Shown here piece by piece: positions 16,183-24,116 of a DNA stretch of 64,000 nucleotides. The stretch is from the NCBI RefSeq assembly GCF_900537115.1, contig NZ_UNRG01000002.1, forward strand, positions 434,591-498,590. The letters run 5' to 3'. The stretch is from Arthrobacter sp. Alg241-R88 (lineage in GTDB: Bacteria; Actinomycetota; Actinomycetes; Actinomycetales; Micrococcaceae). Position 1 is the stretch's first letter. Every line of letters starts with the position of its first letter. Position numbers and translations under genes: made by a program. The notes under the pieces are model-generated. The model searched no databases, was not told the origin of the DNA, and worked only from the letters and a program-made list of their open reading frames with translations.

Positions 16183-16519
16183 ATAACGCGAAGCAGGTAC
16201 GGACATGCGGGTCGTTGACCTGGAGGAAGCGCAGGAACGGCAGACAACCAGTGTCTCGAAACCTCTGTATCTCGAAAAACAAGGGTTATGAGACAGCCTA
16301 GGTGCCTCGATTAAGAGGCGCTGACCGGGAGGCTAATCGGACAGGTCATACGGGCTCCCGGCCGCCAGGGGCACACGAAGGCGAGAACTCAAGGCGGTGT
16401 GCCCTTCCAGCGACCGGCTATCGGGACGACGTGCGGACGGGCCTCTCCGGCCAAATCAAAGAGAACTACTAGAGAAAATGGTGTTAAGCCAGCGATTCAC
16501 CTAGGAGTAGGCTCCCGTC
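16183..16519. other. Gene-free stretch holding composite repeat B
   Basis: No gene. It contains the composite repeat at 16252-16453. After it comes a short stretch up to the next start, including ACCTAGGAGTAG about 20 nt before ATG 16520. Confidence 0.6.
16252..16453 (+). repeat. Composite res-like repeat B (complete 44-bp element, AA centre, plus two motifs)
   Basis: Element copy 6 at 16252-16295: arm TGTCTCGAAACC, spacer TCTGTA, arms TCTCGAAAAAC and GGGTTATGAGACA around AA (16281-16282). It is followed by AATCGGACAGGTCATACGGG (16334-16353) and by a motif starting GACCGGCTATCGGGACGACG (16412-16438), then a shared CCTCTCCGG. Same order and spacing as the copy at 4908-5112, in the same orientation. 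Confidence 0.8.
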
Positions 16520-16969
16520 ATGGGGATCAATGAGGGGAATACGACCACGCCGCTTTCAGCCATTTTTTTCAAAACAGTCATCGTCGGCGTGGCAGTAGGA
16601 ACTGCACTTTCCGTCATTACACATCTACTGCCGCTTGGCAGCCCCGGTCTCGATGCTGGCAAGCTTTCGCTGGTTCTCCTATCTGGAGCCAGTACGGGAG
16701 CGGTACTTGGAGGCGGATCCGCAGCTGGTTCTCTTGCCCTGCATTCCCTGACCAAGAAACTTAAAAGACTTACGCGGGCTCTTGCCGCAGGGGTTGGAGG
16801 AGCATTAGGAATCCTCGTTCCCCCGCTTGTAGCTCTGGGACCTTCCGCGCTAGCCAATACTGCAAGTTGGTGGCTCCCGCTCGCCATGATTGCAGGAGCA
16901 GTGTTTGCAGTTGTGACAACCCGACCACTACGTACCGAGTCCGCCCCAGCAGAGAAATCTGTCTACTGA
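16520..16969 (+). CDS. Multi-pass membrane protein of unknown function
   Basis: 149 aa with about four hydrophobic helices (about 14-38, 47-72, 84-108 and 114-135) and a basic loop KKLKRLTR between helices 2 and 3. Gly/Ala-rich helices. No family recognised. ATG 16520. Confidence 0.65.
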   Translation: MGINEGNTTTPLSAIFFKTVIVGVAVGTALSVITHLLPLGSPGLDAGKLSLVLLSGASTGAVLGGGSAAGSLALHSLTKKLKRLTRALAAGVGGALGILVPPLVALGPSALANTASWWLPLAMIAGAVFAVVTTRPLRTESAPAEKSVY

Positions 16970-17109
16970 GGGTTTTTCGGCTGGCCACGGTTTCTTGCCG
17001 CCGAAACCTGCAGGAATGATTCAATGAGCGGATGAAGGAGCCCTGGTTCAAAGATCCCCTACTGCTGCGTTCGATTCCTCTGAGTGCCCGTCCTTCCGCT
17101 CAGCGGACA

Positions 17110-17643
17110 ATGCGATTCTTGGATCGACCCGAAATCTCCACCTCTACCTGCCTAGTCCAGGACACAAACTGGCACGTGGCCGATTACCCGGAGATTTACG
17201 TCGAAGGCGAGCTTGTGCAGATCCCCTACCGCATCCACTACTCCTGGCCCCAAGAGCATGTGATGTCGCGACTCGCACCCGATGAACAGCTAGTCCTTGC
17301 CTGCTGGATGACCCGGCACCACGACGGGCGGGCACGGCAAAAAGCCCTGTCCCTGGTCTTCGCCTCGGACGTCTCCTGGACCATCCCCTTCGTAGTTCAA
17401 CTCTGCGGCGAGTACGTCATCGAGGTAGGGGAAGACGTGTATGACTTCCTTAACCGCGACCTGCCCCACCGGCCCGGCCTCCAGGAGGCTTACAAAAAGT
17501 TCTTGGTTGAAAATCCCGAGTTCCTCAGCCTCACCGAGCAAAGGGCAATGAGCTACTGGCTGGATGATTACCAAACCAAAATGCCGCAGGGCGACTACCC
17601 TCAGTTAGCAGCCCTGAGGCTTTTGGAGCACCTGTCTAGCTAA
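17110..17643 (+). CDS. Hypothetical soluble protein
   Basis: 177 aa from ATG 17110 (MRFLDRPEISTSTC); a longer frame starts at 17032 and neither start has a clear ribosome-binding site. Mixed alpha/beta with many aromatic residues: a middle HDGRARQKALSLVF, and a C-terminal helical part ending LRLLEHLSS. No known domain recognised, no signal peptide. Confidence 0.65.
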   Translation: MRFLDRPEISTSTCLVQDTNWHVADYPEIYVEGELVQIPYRIHYSWPQEHVMSRLAPDEQLVLACWMTRHHDGRARQKALSLVFASDVSWTIPFVVQLCGEYVIEVGEDVYDFLNRDLPHRPGLQEAYKKFLVENPEFLSLTEQRAMSYWLDDYQTKMPQGDYPQLAALRLLEHLSS

Positions 17644-17770
17644 GACCAAACCGCGCACAAGCAAGATTCCCAGTCCGAATGCGAAGGCTGTCCCATGGAG
17701 GGTTAGATAATCGAGCCGAGATCGGATGAGAGTAGCATCGTGCTACAGAAGAGCCTGAGGGGGCAGCGCC

Positions 17771-18208
17771 ATCAGATACCGCAAATTTCCACTTCTAATC
17801 GCTGTGCTCATACCCGGACTGGTCCTCAGCAGTTGCTCAGACGCCTCGGGGTTCAAAGCACTGGAGCGTGTCGCTACACCGGACGATGCGCTTCCTGATG
17901 GCGCTAACTTCGGTCCCGAGACAAAGCTGGACAAAGTTCTCCTTGTGGCCGAAGCGAACGGCAAGAAATACTTCCTCGGTCAGGACGATCAGGAGCTTCG
18001 GGCATGCCTCGGCACCTTTCCTGTGAACAACCCAACGGGTTGGCACAGCGGATGCGTAAGTGCCGGAACACGTGAGGGAGAAATCCTTAAAACTTATGGA
18101 CCTGATCAGGAAGCGTCCATTCTTGTTACGGACGGGTACGACACCAAAGAGCTAGAGCAATCCGGCTGGACGAAAATCCACGAGAATATTCTGGTCTCCG
18201 ACGGCTAG
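17771..18208 (+). CDS. Putative lipoprotein, apparently with a rare ATC start
   Basis: From the in-frame ATC 17771 the N-terminus reads as a textbook lipoprotein signal: basic RYRK, hydrophobic FPLLIAVLIPGLVL, then SSC. GAGGGGG sits about 8 nt upstream. The first standard start in frame, GTG 17804, would remove the basic part and half the hydrophobic core. The frame is closed by TGA just upstream (in CCTGAGG), so the start must lie here. The mature domain (about 120 aa) is soluble and not recognised. The ATC could also be a mutated ATG. Confidence 0.6.
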   Translation: MRYRKFPLLIAVLIPGLVLSSCSDASGFKALERVATPDDALPDGANFGPETKLDKVLLVAEANGKKYFLGQDDQELRACLGTFPVNNPTGWHSGCVSAGTREGEILKTYGPDQEASILVTDGYDTKELEQSGWTKIHENILVSDG

Positions 18209-18320
18209 AGCAGGCCTACCAGTTCAAGGACATCTAGGCTCACCCTAGCCGTAGGGCCATCGGCGGCCCCGTTGCAGGTTCCGGCTGAGGACGGCCGACT
18301 CGTTCTCTGAGCCCGTTCGA

Positions 18321-18364
18321 TGTCTCGAAACCCCTGCGTTTCAAAACCCTAGGGATACGGGACA
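18321..18364 (+). repeat. 44-bp island element, copy 7 (TA centre)
   Basis: Arm TGTCTCGAAACC, spacer CCTGCG, arms TTTCAAAACCC and GGGATACGGGACA around TA (18350-18351). The right arm has decayed more than in other copies. An extra half-site-like GGGGTTATAAAACA follows at about 18367. Confidence 0.8.
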
Positions 18365-18415
18365 CAGGGGTTATAAAACAGGGCCTCAGCACCAATCCCC
18401 GTTAGGAGACCGGGG

Positions 18416-19105
18416 CTAGACGATGCCTCCGTTATTGAGCTGCGGGTGCCGGGAGCGGCGGGGGAGGCTCCAGGCCCAATATGTGATCATGAGTCCAGCC
18501 GTCGCGGCCCCGCCCGCATATACCCAGGGCGAGGACCATGACCCTTCGGGGGTGGGAATGGCAAAGGCAATCACGACGGCAGCCACGGCCAGAAGTACCT
18601 CCACGGCCGCTTGCAGAGGCTTGGCCCGGTACTCAGGGTAGGCCAGTCGGACCAGGGGGACTATCGGGAGCAGGAGTAGGCCGAGGCTGAAAATCACCCA
18701 GATGATGTTGAACGTGAAGAGCGCCAGGCCCAGCACCAGCAGCCCAAGGAATTTCAACACGTCCACGGCCCGGAGCGGGTTTGCCGTAGTCGATCGGCTC
18801 AGCAGCAGCCCCCAGGCCGGAAGCCCGAGCAGCCAGCCGCCGCACCAAAAACCCAGGTCCAGCAGCGCCAGGACCACGAGCAGGGCACCGGGAAGCAGGA
18901 ACGCCGCGGCCTGCCCCGGTGACGGGAGTTTGCCGGTCGGGCCGAAGATGCACACCCCGATTAGCACGTAGGTGGCCACGTACCCGGGCAATAGGTCGAT
19001 CACTGGCACCTGCGTCAGGCCGAACACCAGAAGCGTCAGCGAGGGCACCATCACGCAGACCGCGGCGAACGGCCATTGGTGGCGGACTCGCCGTTGCTGA
19101 ATCAC
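18416..19105 (-). CDS. Multi-pass membrane protein
   Basis: 229 aa with about six to seven hydrophobic helices, a short basic N-terminus (MIQQRRVRHQW) and a basic C-terminal tail (SLPRRSRHPQ). Leucine-rich; no recognised domain. Its ATG overlaps the stop of the DUF2199 gene as ATGA, so the two are one operon and probably work together. Confidence 0.7.
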   Translation of the reverse strand: MIQQRRVRHQWPFAAVCVMVPSLTLLVFGLTQVPVIDLLPGYVATYVLIGVCIFGPTGKLPSPGQAAAFLLPGALLVVLALLDLGFWCGGWLLGLPAWGLLLSRSTTANPLRAVDVLKFLGLLVLGLALFTFNIIWVIFSLGLLLLPIVPLVRLAYPEYRAKPLQAAVEVLLAVAAVVIAFAIPTPEGSWSSPWVYAGGAATAGLMITYWAWSLPRRSRHPQLNNGGIV

Positions 19106-19608
19106 GGCAGTGACGTCACGATGTCATGTGGCCACTCCCGGGTTAGCACCTCGTTCAGCTCCTCATTCGAGCTGGACACACAGTAAGGCGTCTGGTCCAC
19201 GTTGAGGACAGCCAAATCTACTGGCACGGCGAACAGACCCCAGGGCTGGATCCTGTTAGCCAGGTACCCAGTAAGTTTCAGGTCGGCGTACTGGGGCGCG
19301 TTCCAGACCCTGCAGGCGTGCTGGAGGTCATCGGGGTGGATGGCAATCCAGACCCCAAACCGGAACTCGTGCCCGCCCTGCAGCTTGATAGGAAGCAGGG
19401 CACGGACGAAAGGACTGATATTCGGGATCTGCATGAGCGTGGCCTTGTTGGGGTCAGGGTCGCTCAGCCAGCTGTCCTCGACCCGGTGCTGTTCAGGGCT
19501 CTCTAGCACTGGATCCGGGAGACGGAACCGAACATCTCTATCGTGGGCCGCCAGAGCTTGCCCGCACATCCCGCACGCGCGATTCTTACCGAACATCACA
19601 TCCCCCAA
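19102..19608 (-). CDS. DUF2199 domain-containing protein
   Basis: 168 aa (or 164 from ATG 19596). N-terminal Cys-x2-Cys (CGMCGQAL), then the DUF2199-like RFRLPDPVLESPEQHRVEDS and the strand FRFGVWIAIHPDDLQ. A single Cys pair could bind metal with other ligands. Function unknown. Coupled by ATGA to the membrane protein downstream; the pair fills the block between element copies 7 and 8. Confidence 0.8.
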   Translation of the reverse strand: MGDVMFGKNRACGMCGQALAAHDRDVRFRLPDPVLESPEQHRVEDSWLSDPDPNKATLMQIPNISPFVRALLPIKLQGGHEFRFGVWIAIHPDDLQHACRVWNAPQYADLKLTGYLANRIQPWGLFAVPVDLAVLNVDQTPYCVSSSNEELNEVLTREWPHDIVTSLP

Positions 19609-19768
19609 TTTGTAGTTGCTCAGGTGAGTCTACGTCGCGGGTCCAGGCGAACTAGCACAAGGTAGCCCGGCCTAAAACGAGTGACTCCTCGGTCGGACTT
19701 TCATGCGGATACGATTCGGGTTGTCGAGCTGACTTTGGCAGTACCCGGATGGATCAGGGGCTACAACG

Positions 19769-19812
19769 AGTCTGATAACTCTAGCGATTTGAGACGGGAA
19801 GGTTTCGAGACA
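19769..19812 (-). repeat. 44-bp island element, copy 8 (TA centre, reverse orientation)
   Basis: Read on the minus strand: arm TGTCTCGAAACC (19812-19801), spacer TTCCCG, arms TCTCAAATCGC and GAGTTATCAGACT around TA (19783-19782). It is the only complete copy in reverse orientation and ends about 35 nt before the SUFU gene start. Confidence 0.8.
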
Positions 19813-19846
19813 TCCGCCCTGAAGTGGATGTTGCTAGGGTAGCGAG

Positions 19847-20401
19847 GTGCCCACTCGCGTCGAGCAGTTCGTCTCCCACCTGGACCGTCTTAGCGGTGGG
19901 ATCGAGCCGCGATTCTTTCCATTCGAAGCAGTTCGTGATTTGCCCCCTGTGACTGTGATGGTCTACGACGACGTTCCCGAATCCGGGATGATTACAGGAT
20001 TCACTTATGGCGTCAGCTTGGCTGACCATCCCCACTGGCAACTTGGTAGGCCTGAGCTCTGTATCAGCGTAAAGTCTGATGACCTCCGCTGGCCACTTGT
20101 CCTCGGGCACATCGGAGAGACCCAACGTGGAGATAACCCGTTCCACTACGGCGACACGATCAATCTCGGAGAGAGGATCGCGCCCGACTCTGCAATGACT
20201 GCCTTCGTCATCTTTGCACCGGCCGTCCTGGAGCGCGCGGATTTTGCCGACATCAACGTTGGAGAGACTCGACCAATCAACATTTGCTGCCTCTTCCCAA
20301 TCCACGAGGCCGAGCGCCGTTACATTCACGATCAAGGGCTCGAGGCTTTTTGGAAGCTCGGCTGGGACCCCTATGACGTAAAAAGGCCCTCCGTCGTCTG
20401 A
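19847..20401 (+). CDS. Suppressor-of-fused (SUFU) domain protein
   Basis: 184 aa from GTG 19847. Matches the bacterial SUFU family: ELCISVKSDDLRWPLVLG, then FHYGDTINLGERIAPDSAM, and near the C-terminus PINICCLFPIHEAERRYI. Bacterial SUFU proteins commonly serve as immunity proteins in polymorphic toxin systems (established for the family). No toxin is encoded nearby, so this would be an orphan. An opposite-strand open frame covers the same bases but lacks family features. Confidence 0.8.
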   Translation: MPTRVEQFVSHLDRLSGGIEPRFFPFEAVRDLPPVTVMVYDDVPESGMITGFTYGVSLADHPHWQLGRPELCISVKSDDLRWPLVLGHIGETQRGDNPFHYGDTINLGERIAPDSAMTAFVIFAPAVLERADFADINVGETRPINICCLFPIHEAERRYIHDQGLEAFWKLGWDPYDVKRPSVV

Positions 20402-20609
20402 CATACCCTTGAACCCCATCACTTCCGGTTCAAAGCGGGGACGCAACCCCCCCGGTCCTGGTGCTCCATGTCCTCTACCCAGGCACGTGACAGCGGACCT
20501 TCGCCCAAGAACTTTGCCGCCGATGTGCGGTCTGAGAAGGGCACGGGCCCCTTTAGGGTTCGTCACCTGGATCCCTGCAGGGAATCCAACTCAGCCATCT
20601 AAACGGGGA

Positions 20610-20930
20610 CTATTTGGTGAACTTGCTACCGAGTACTCTGCCTGTCTCCGAGTCGATAGCAACGCGGTACCCATTCCAGGTGTTGGCGAAAACTTGGCCG
20701 GCACCCGACAAGTCCATCGATACGTAGCACTCCCGAGGGCCTGTATCCGGAAGGTCCGCTACCCACACAGTCTCCCCGCAGTGGCGAAGCTTTACGAGAT
20801 TGCGAACGGGGCCATTTCCCATCTCCATGTAATTCAGCAGGACAACGACGGACTCCTCACCGGGCAAGTCTTGGATATCCAAAACGGTCACCCCAAGTAC
20901 CTTTCCGTCGTTGCTGATCTCCTTGAGCAT
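20610..20930 (-). CDS. Hypothetical protein, 106 aa
   Basis: Begins MLKEISNDGKVLGVTVLDIQ. Soluble, beta-rich, with GNGPVRNLVKLRHCGETVWV and a C-terminal NTWNGYRVAIDSETGRVLG that looks like paired strands. Reading quality is good, but no family is recognised. Convergent with the SUFU gene, in the block between element copies 8 and 9. Confidence 0.65.
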   Translation of the reverse strand: MLKEISNDGKVLGVTVLDIQDLPGEESVVVLLNYMEMGNGPVRNLVKLRHCGETVWVADLPDTGPRECYVSMDLSGAGQVFANTWNGYRVAIDSETGRVLGSKFTK

Positions 20931-21553
20931 TTCTGAAGCCTACGCTGCCTACGGGAGGCACTACTCCCTGGGCATAAGTACCGCGCTGCACCCAGAGAGA
21001 CATCGCTGTCCCTGCGCGTCGGGTTCGCTTCAAGTGTTCGTTCAGCATTCCCACTCCGGCTGTCTCGAAGCCTCGGCGCCTCGAAACCCTAGCGTTTCGA
21101 GACGAGCACCTTTACGACTCTGGGGCATGCCGTTGGCCACCGTGGGTGTGTGTCACGAGTTGCGGAGGAACCAGAACGGCCCTTCCGGCAGTGCTCGATA
21201 CAGTCTTCTGACAGCCTGAGAGGATGCTGAGGTGCCGACATCTTGGGCTGAACCCATGCCGCCTCGGTAGAGACTGCCGAGAGCATCCGAAGTGCCCCAC
21301 GGAGAACGCGCCGGTCCCTGACGCCGGCGAACTGTCCATCGGGCGAGTCTGCAGCGTGGTTCCGATGCTTGTCCTGCTCCGTTTGTGCGACAGACCGTAC
21401 TTCTGCAACTGCGGAGATGATTACGTGCCGGACGGCTTCGACGGTTGTCTCGTGCTGCTCATGGACGAGTCCTACGGGCTTTGCCAACTCGCTTTGAGCC
21501 GCAGCCTTTCGCGCCGGCTCACGCACACCGGGCTCGGCTACGACGTGACGTCG
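20931..21553. other. No confident gene; holds element copy 9
   Basis: Long open frames exist on both strands from about 21090 to 21625, but their translations show no recognisable fold, and the two strands compete. They are either unknown proteins or decayed coding sequence. The 44-bp element at 21061-21104 is the only clear feature. Confidence 0.5.
21061..21104 (+). repeat. 44-bp island element, copy 9 (TA centre)
   Basis: Arm TGTCTCGAAGCC, spacer TCGGCG, arms CCTCGAAACCC and GCGTTTCGAGACG around TA (21090-21091). It is the rightmost copy found. Confidence 0.85.
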
Positions 21554-21979
21554 TCAGCCAGCAAAAAACCCACTAGCTTCCAAAATGGACCTGGCGAAGG
21601 TCCATTGCCCAACCACGCACCCTAAAATCATGACTGGAGCAAGAATGTAATACGCTATTCGCGATCCTTTTCCCATGTGATGCGAATCTGGCTTGGCTCC
21701 TGAACGCCATAGCAGAAATAGCAGGATTAGCGATGGAAGCATTGCAGCAGGCACGGGAATTCCCGCTCCGCTCCGATTGAACCTCCCCTCGTAAGGCATC
21801 CGCGTATCGATCGGAACGCTCAAGAAGACGAAGATTGCGATTCCCACACAAACCAAAAATGCAAAAGCACACAACTGCGTCTTGAGCCTCACCGCTCGCT
21901 TACCCAGGCGCAGGTCTCTCTCAGTCAGACCTCCGGGACCTTCTGGTGTTGAACCAGCATTGAAATGCTCATCTACCAT
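21554..21979 (-). CDS. Membrane protein, 141 aa
   Basis: GGAGG lies 8 nt upstream of ATG 21979. A polar N-terminus of about 32 residues precedes four hydrophobic helices (about 36-53, 77-91, 107-121 and 122-136). No domain recognised. Its stop region meets low-quality sequence on the other strand. Function unknown. Confidence 0.7.
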   Translation of the reverse strand: MVDEHFNAGSTPEGPGGLTERDLRLGKRAVRLKTQLCAFAFLVCVGIAIFVFLSVPIDTRMPYEGRFNRSGAGIPVPAAMLPSLILLFLLWRSGAKPDSHHMGKGSRIAYYILAPVMILGCVVGQWTFARSILEASGFFAG

Positions 21980-22033
21980 GATGGATTCCTCCCTGGCTCT
22001 CTCAGGCTTGCTCTCCTTTGAATCTACCGCTGT

Positions 22034-22500
22034 CTAGGATCGCGCCGAAATCCGCCCCATCCACCACGGTCTTGATGACCCTTGTGCTTTTCCCTGCAAA
22101 GACGCGAATCGGTTCAGGTCCAAGTCCGCGCCGTCGGTGAAGCCCAGAGCTTCGTAAAACGATCGCTGCCTTGGTTCGTCATCTGTGATTAGAACGGTTT
22201 GCCGGACATGCTGGTATTTCTCCAGGACGCGGGAAAGCAAAGCCCCCCACTCCCTCTTTCTGGAACGCTGGCTTCACAAGATGTCCTGCAAATAGCAAAT
22301 CGTCGCGTCGTCAGAAATTGCCCGTACCAGACCAGCCAGCTCACCGCAGACCGGGCGCATACGACAAGCGAGGAACCTAGGATCGCGCTAAAGAGCAGCC
22401 CCGGATCCCTCGTATAAGCAGACCAACCCACAGATTCGTAAAGAGACAACACCTCAGCATCGTCGAGATCGGTGGAAGAATTTACGACGTAGCCAGACAT
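22034..22500 (-). pseudogene. GNAT-family N-acetyltransferase, multiply frameshifted
   Basis: Pieces in different frames rebuild one GNAT protein: MSGYVVNSSTDLDDAEVLSL from ATG 22500, then GELAGLVRAISDD, then VKPAFQKEGVGG (the acetyl-CoA loop, Q-x2-G-x-G), then LLSRVLEKYQHV and SFYEALGFTDG. Frame changes fall at about 22345, 22280 and 22245, and one frame also has an in-frame TGA. Several breaks argue against sequencing error. A decayed gene at the right side of the island. Confidence 0.75.
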
Positions 22501-22592
22501 CGGACCCGAAGAAGGTTCCTCCGCTGGATCCATTGCCGGACAAGCGGATATCCCAAGCAGTCACTTCTATGAATCGTGAGAACATCATTTGA

Positions 22593-23366
22593 ATGACCGA
22601 CGATACTTTGCTTGAACTGCCGCCCCTATATAAGTCCCTAACCTGGCTCACCCCGCTCTCCGAGGAACGTGCCGCTCACCTTGTGGCATTCCTTTCCGAC
22701 CCGGCGCCGGCTGAGGTTCTGGACATGGGGTGCGGATGGGGCGAACTACTACTTCGGGTTTTGGCGTCGGCCCCGCAGGCACGGGGACGCGGAGTGGACA
22801 GTGCCTCCGCATCCATCGACCGAGCGAGGCAACAAGCATTGACTCGTGGGCTGCTCAATAGAGCGACGTTTGATTTGATGCCTGGGGTAGAAGCCCAGGA
22901 TCGCCCCGCAGACGCTGTCATCTGCATCGGCGCGAGCCAGATCTGGGGGCCGTCGGTAGAGGACGCGCAGCCGCTCGACTACGCCGCAGCCCTGCACGCC
23001 CTTCGAGCTCTGGTGCTCCCCGGCGGCCGACTCGTCTACGGCGAGGCGATCTGGTCAGCAACACCTCATCCGGCTGCTATCGCCCCTCTGGCTGGACGTG
23101 ATGACGAGTACCTAACAGCAGATGCGTTACGCGAGCAGATCCGCGCCGCTGGTTTCGAGGTGGTGGACGACGACCATGCAAGCGTTCTGGAGTGGGACGT
23201 CTTCGAGGCCGGATATCGCGACAGGTTTACCCGGTGGCTAGAAGCACATGATGTCGACCATCCCGCCGCAGACCAGGTCCGTCGGCAATATGAGGAACAG
23301 CGCGCTGCTTATGAAGAGGGCTACCGAGGCGTACTCGGGATGGCGTATTTCTGCCTAAGGGGGTAG
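22593..23366 (+). CDS. SAM-dependent methyltransferase (class I)
   Basis: 257 aa. Rossmann-type motif I VLDMGCGWGELLLRVL (about residues 42-57), an acidic motif II region in GRGVDSASASIDRARQQA and a later ALVLPGGRLVYGE typical of motif IV/post I. The C-terminal third is rich in charged helices. Substrate unknown, probably a small molecule. ATG 22593 has no strong ribosome-binding site. Divergent from the broken GNAT gene. Confidence 0.85.
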   Translation: MTDDTLLELPPLYKSLTWLTPLSEERAAHLVAFLSDPAPAEVLDMGCGWGELLLRVLASAPQARGRGVDSASASIDRARQQALTRGLLNRATFDLMPGVEAQDRPADAVICIGASQIWGPSVEDAQPLDYAAALHALRALVLPGGRLVYGEAIWSATPHPAAIAPLAGRDDEYLTADALREQIRAAGFEVVDDDHASVLEWDVFEAGYRDRFTRWLEAHDVDHPAADQVRRQYEEQRAAYEEGYRGVLGMAYFCLRG

Positions 23367-23399
23367 GAGTCCACAGCAACTCACCGTCGCCTGGCGTAC

Positions 23400-23460
23400 A
23401 GCCCGTATGACCTGTCCGATTAGCCTCCCGCTGAGCGTGACATGCCTGTCCGATCAGGGC
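23400..23460 (-). repeat. Inverted copy of the middle res-like motif, with a second partial copy
   Basis: GCCCGTATGACCTGTCCGAT (23401-23420) followed by TAGCCTCCCG is the near-exact reverse complement of 16321-16356. A second CCTGTCCGAT lies at 23445-23454, 34 bp further on. No palindromic core is found at the expected distance, so this may be a leftover half of a site. It lies near the right edge of the island. Confidence 0.65.
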
Positions 23461-23478
23461 TCCTCGCCTGGACCCGGG

Positions 23479-23910
23479 TCAGTCTTGTTTCAGTTTTTCG
23501 GCGACCATCACCAGGATTCCGCTGGGACCGCGGAGGTACGTGAGCTTATAGAGCTCGCCGTAGGTTGCCACGCCACGCATCGGACGACACCCGTGCTTTG
23601 CAGCTTCGTCAAGGGCCTTGTCGATGTCGTCGACCGAGAAGGCCATACTATGCATGCCTATATCGTTGGGACGGGTTGGCTCCGACTCGGTCGCTTTGGG
23701 GTGGATGTATTCAAAGAGCTCAAGCCGACCGTAGCCGTCCGGGGTCTGCAGCATCAAGTCCAACGGCAGGGTCAGTCCATTCCCCGCTGACCGTGTCACG
23801 GCCCACGACCGTAAGCCCGAGGTCGGTGGAAAAGGCGATTGCTGCTTCGAGGTCGCGAACAGCGATACCGACATTCCCAAGTTTGATGGGCAGGTGTCGA
23901 AACCTACCAA
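23479..23910 (-). pseudogene. VOC (glyoxalase/bleomycin-resistance) family protein, broken
   Basis: The C-terminal part is well preserved (MLQTPDGYGRLELFEYIHPK to MVAEKLKQD). The expected N-terminal domain lies in another frame, reading NVGIAVRDLEAAIAFSTDLG to DPAVGLD. Joining them leaves a short loop missing, so a deletion whose length is not a multiple of three occurred at about 23750-23757. The N-terminal frame also lacks a normal start (CTG where ATG is expected). Probably non-functional. Confidence 0.7.
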
Positions 23911-24116
23911 GGCCGATCAGTTACCTCCAGTGACGGGCGGGACCTGATTAAACAAGCCCCGCGAGCCAGTTCAGGGGCGAGCGACGCCCGGGGCTTGCCA
24001 GTGCCAGTGCCCGTCGCGGACTGCCCGCCACCGTATAATCTGAGCATGCTGATTACGCGCCGCAAACGAGGCTTCCACGCCCAGCTGTCCATCCTTGCGC
24101 AGTGCGGGAGCGGTCT

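Noticed and set aside
17041..17085. GTTCGATTCC resembling a tRNA T-arm
   Set aside because: No cloverleaf, acceptor stem or anticodon arm could be built around it.
19781..20566. 261-codon minus-strand frame opposite the SUFU gene
   Set aside because: The plus-strand SUFU protein has clear family features, and the minus frame has none.
21089..21625. Overlapping long frames on both strands
   Set aside because: Neither translation looks like a real protein; high GC alone can keep such frames open.
23890..23912. Half-site-like TGTCGAAACC beside the VOC pseudogene
   Set aside because: Lacks two bases of the arm and has no palindromic core at the right distance.
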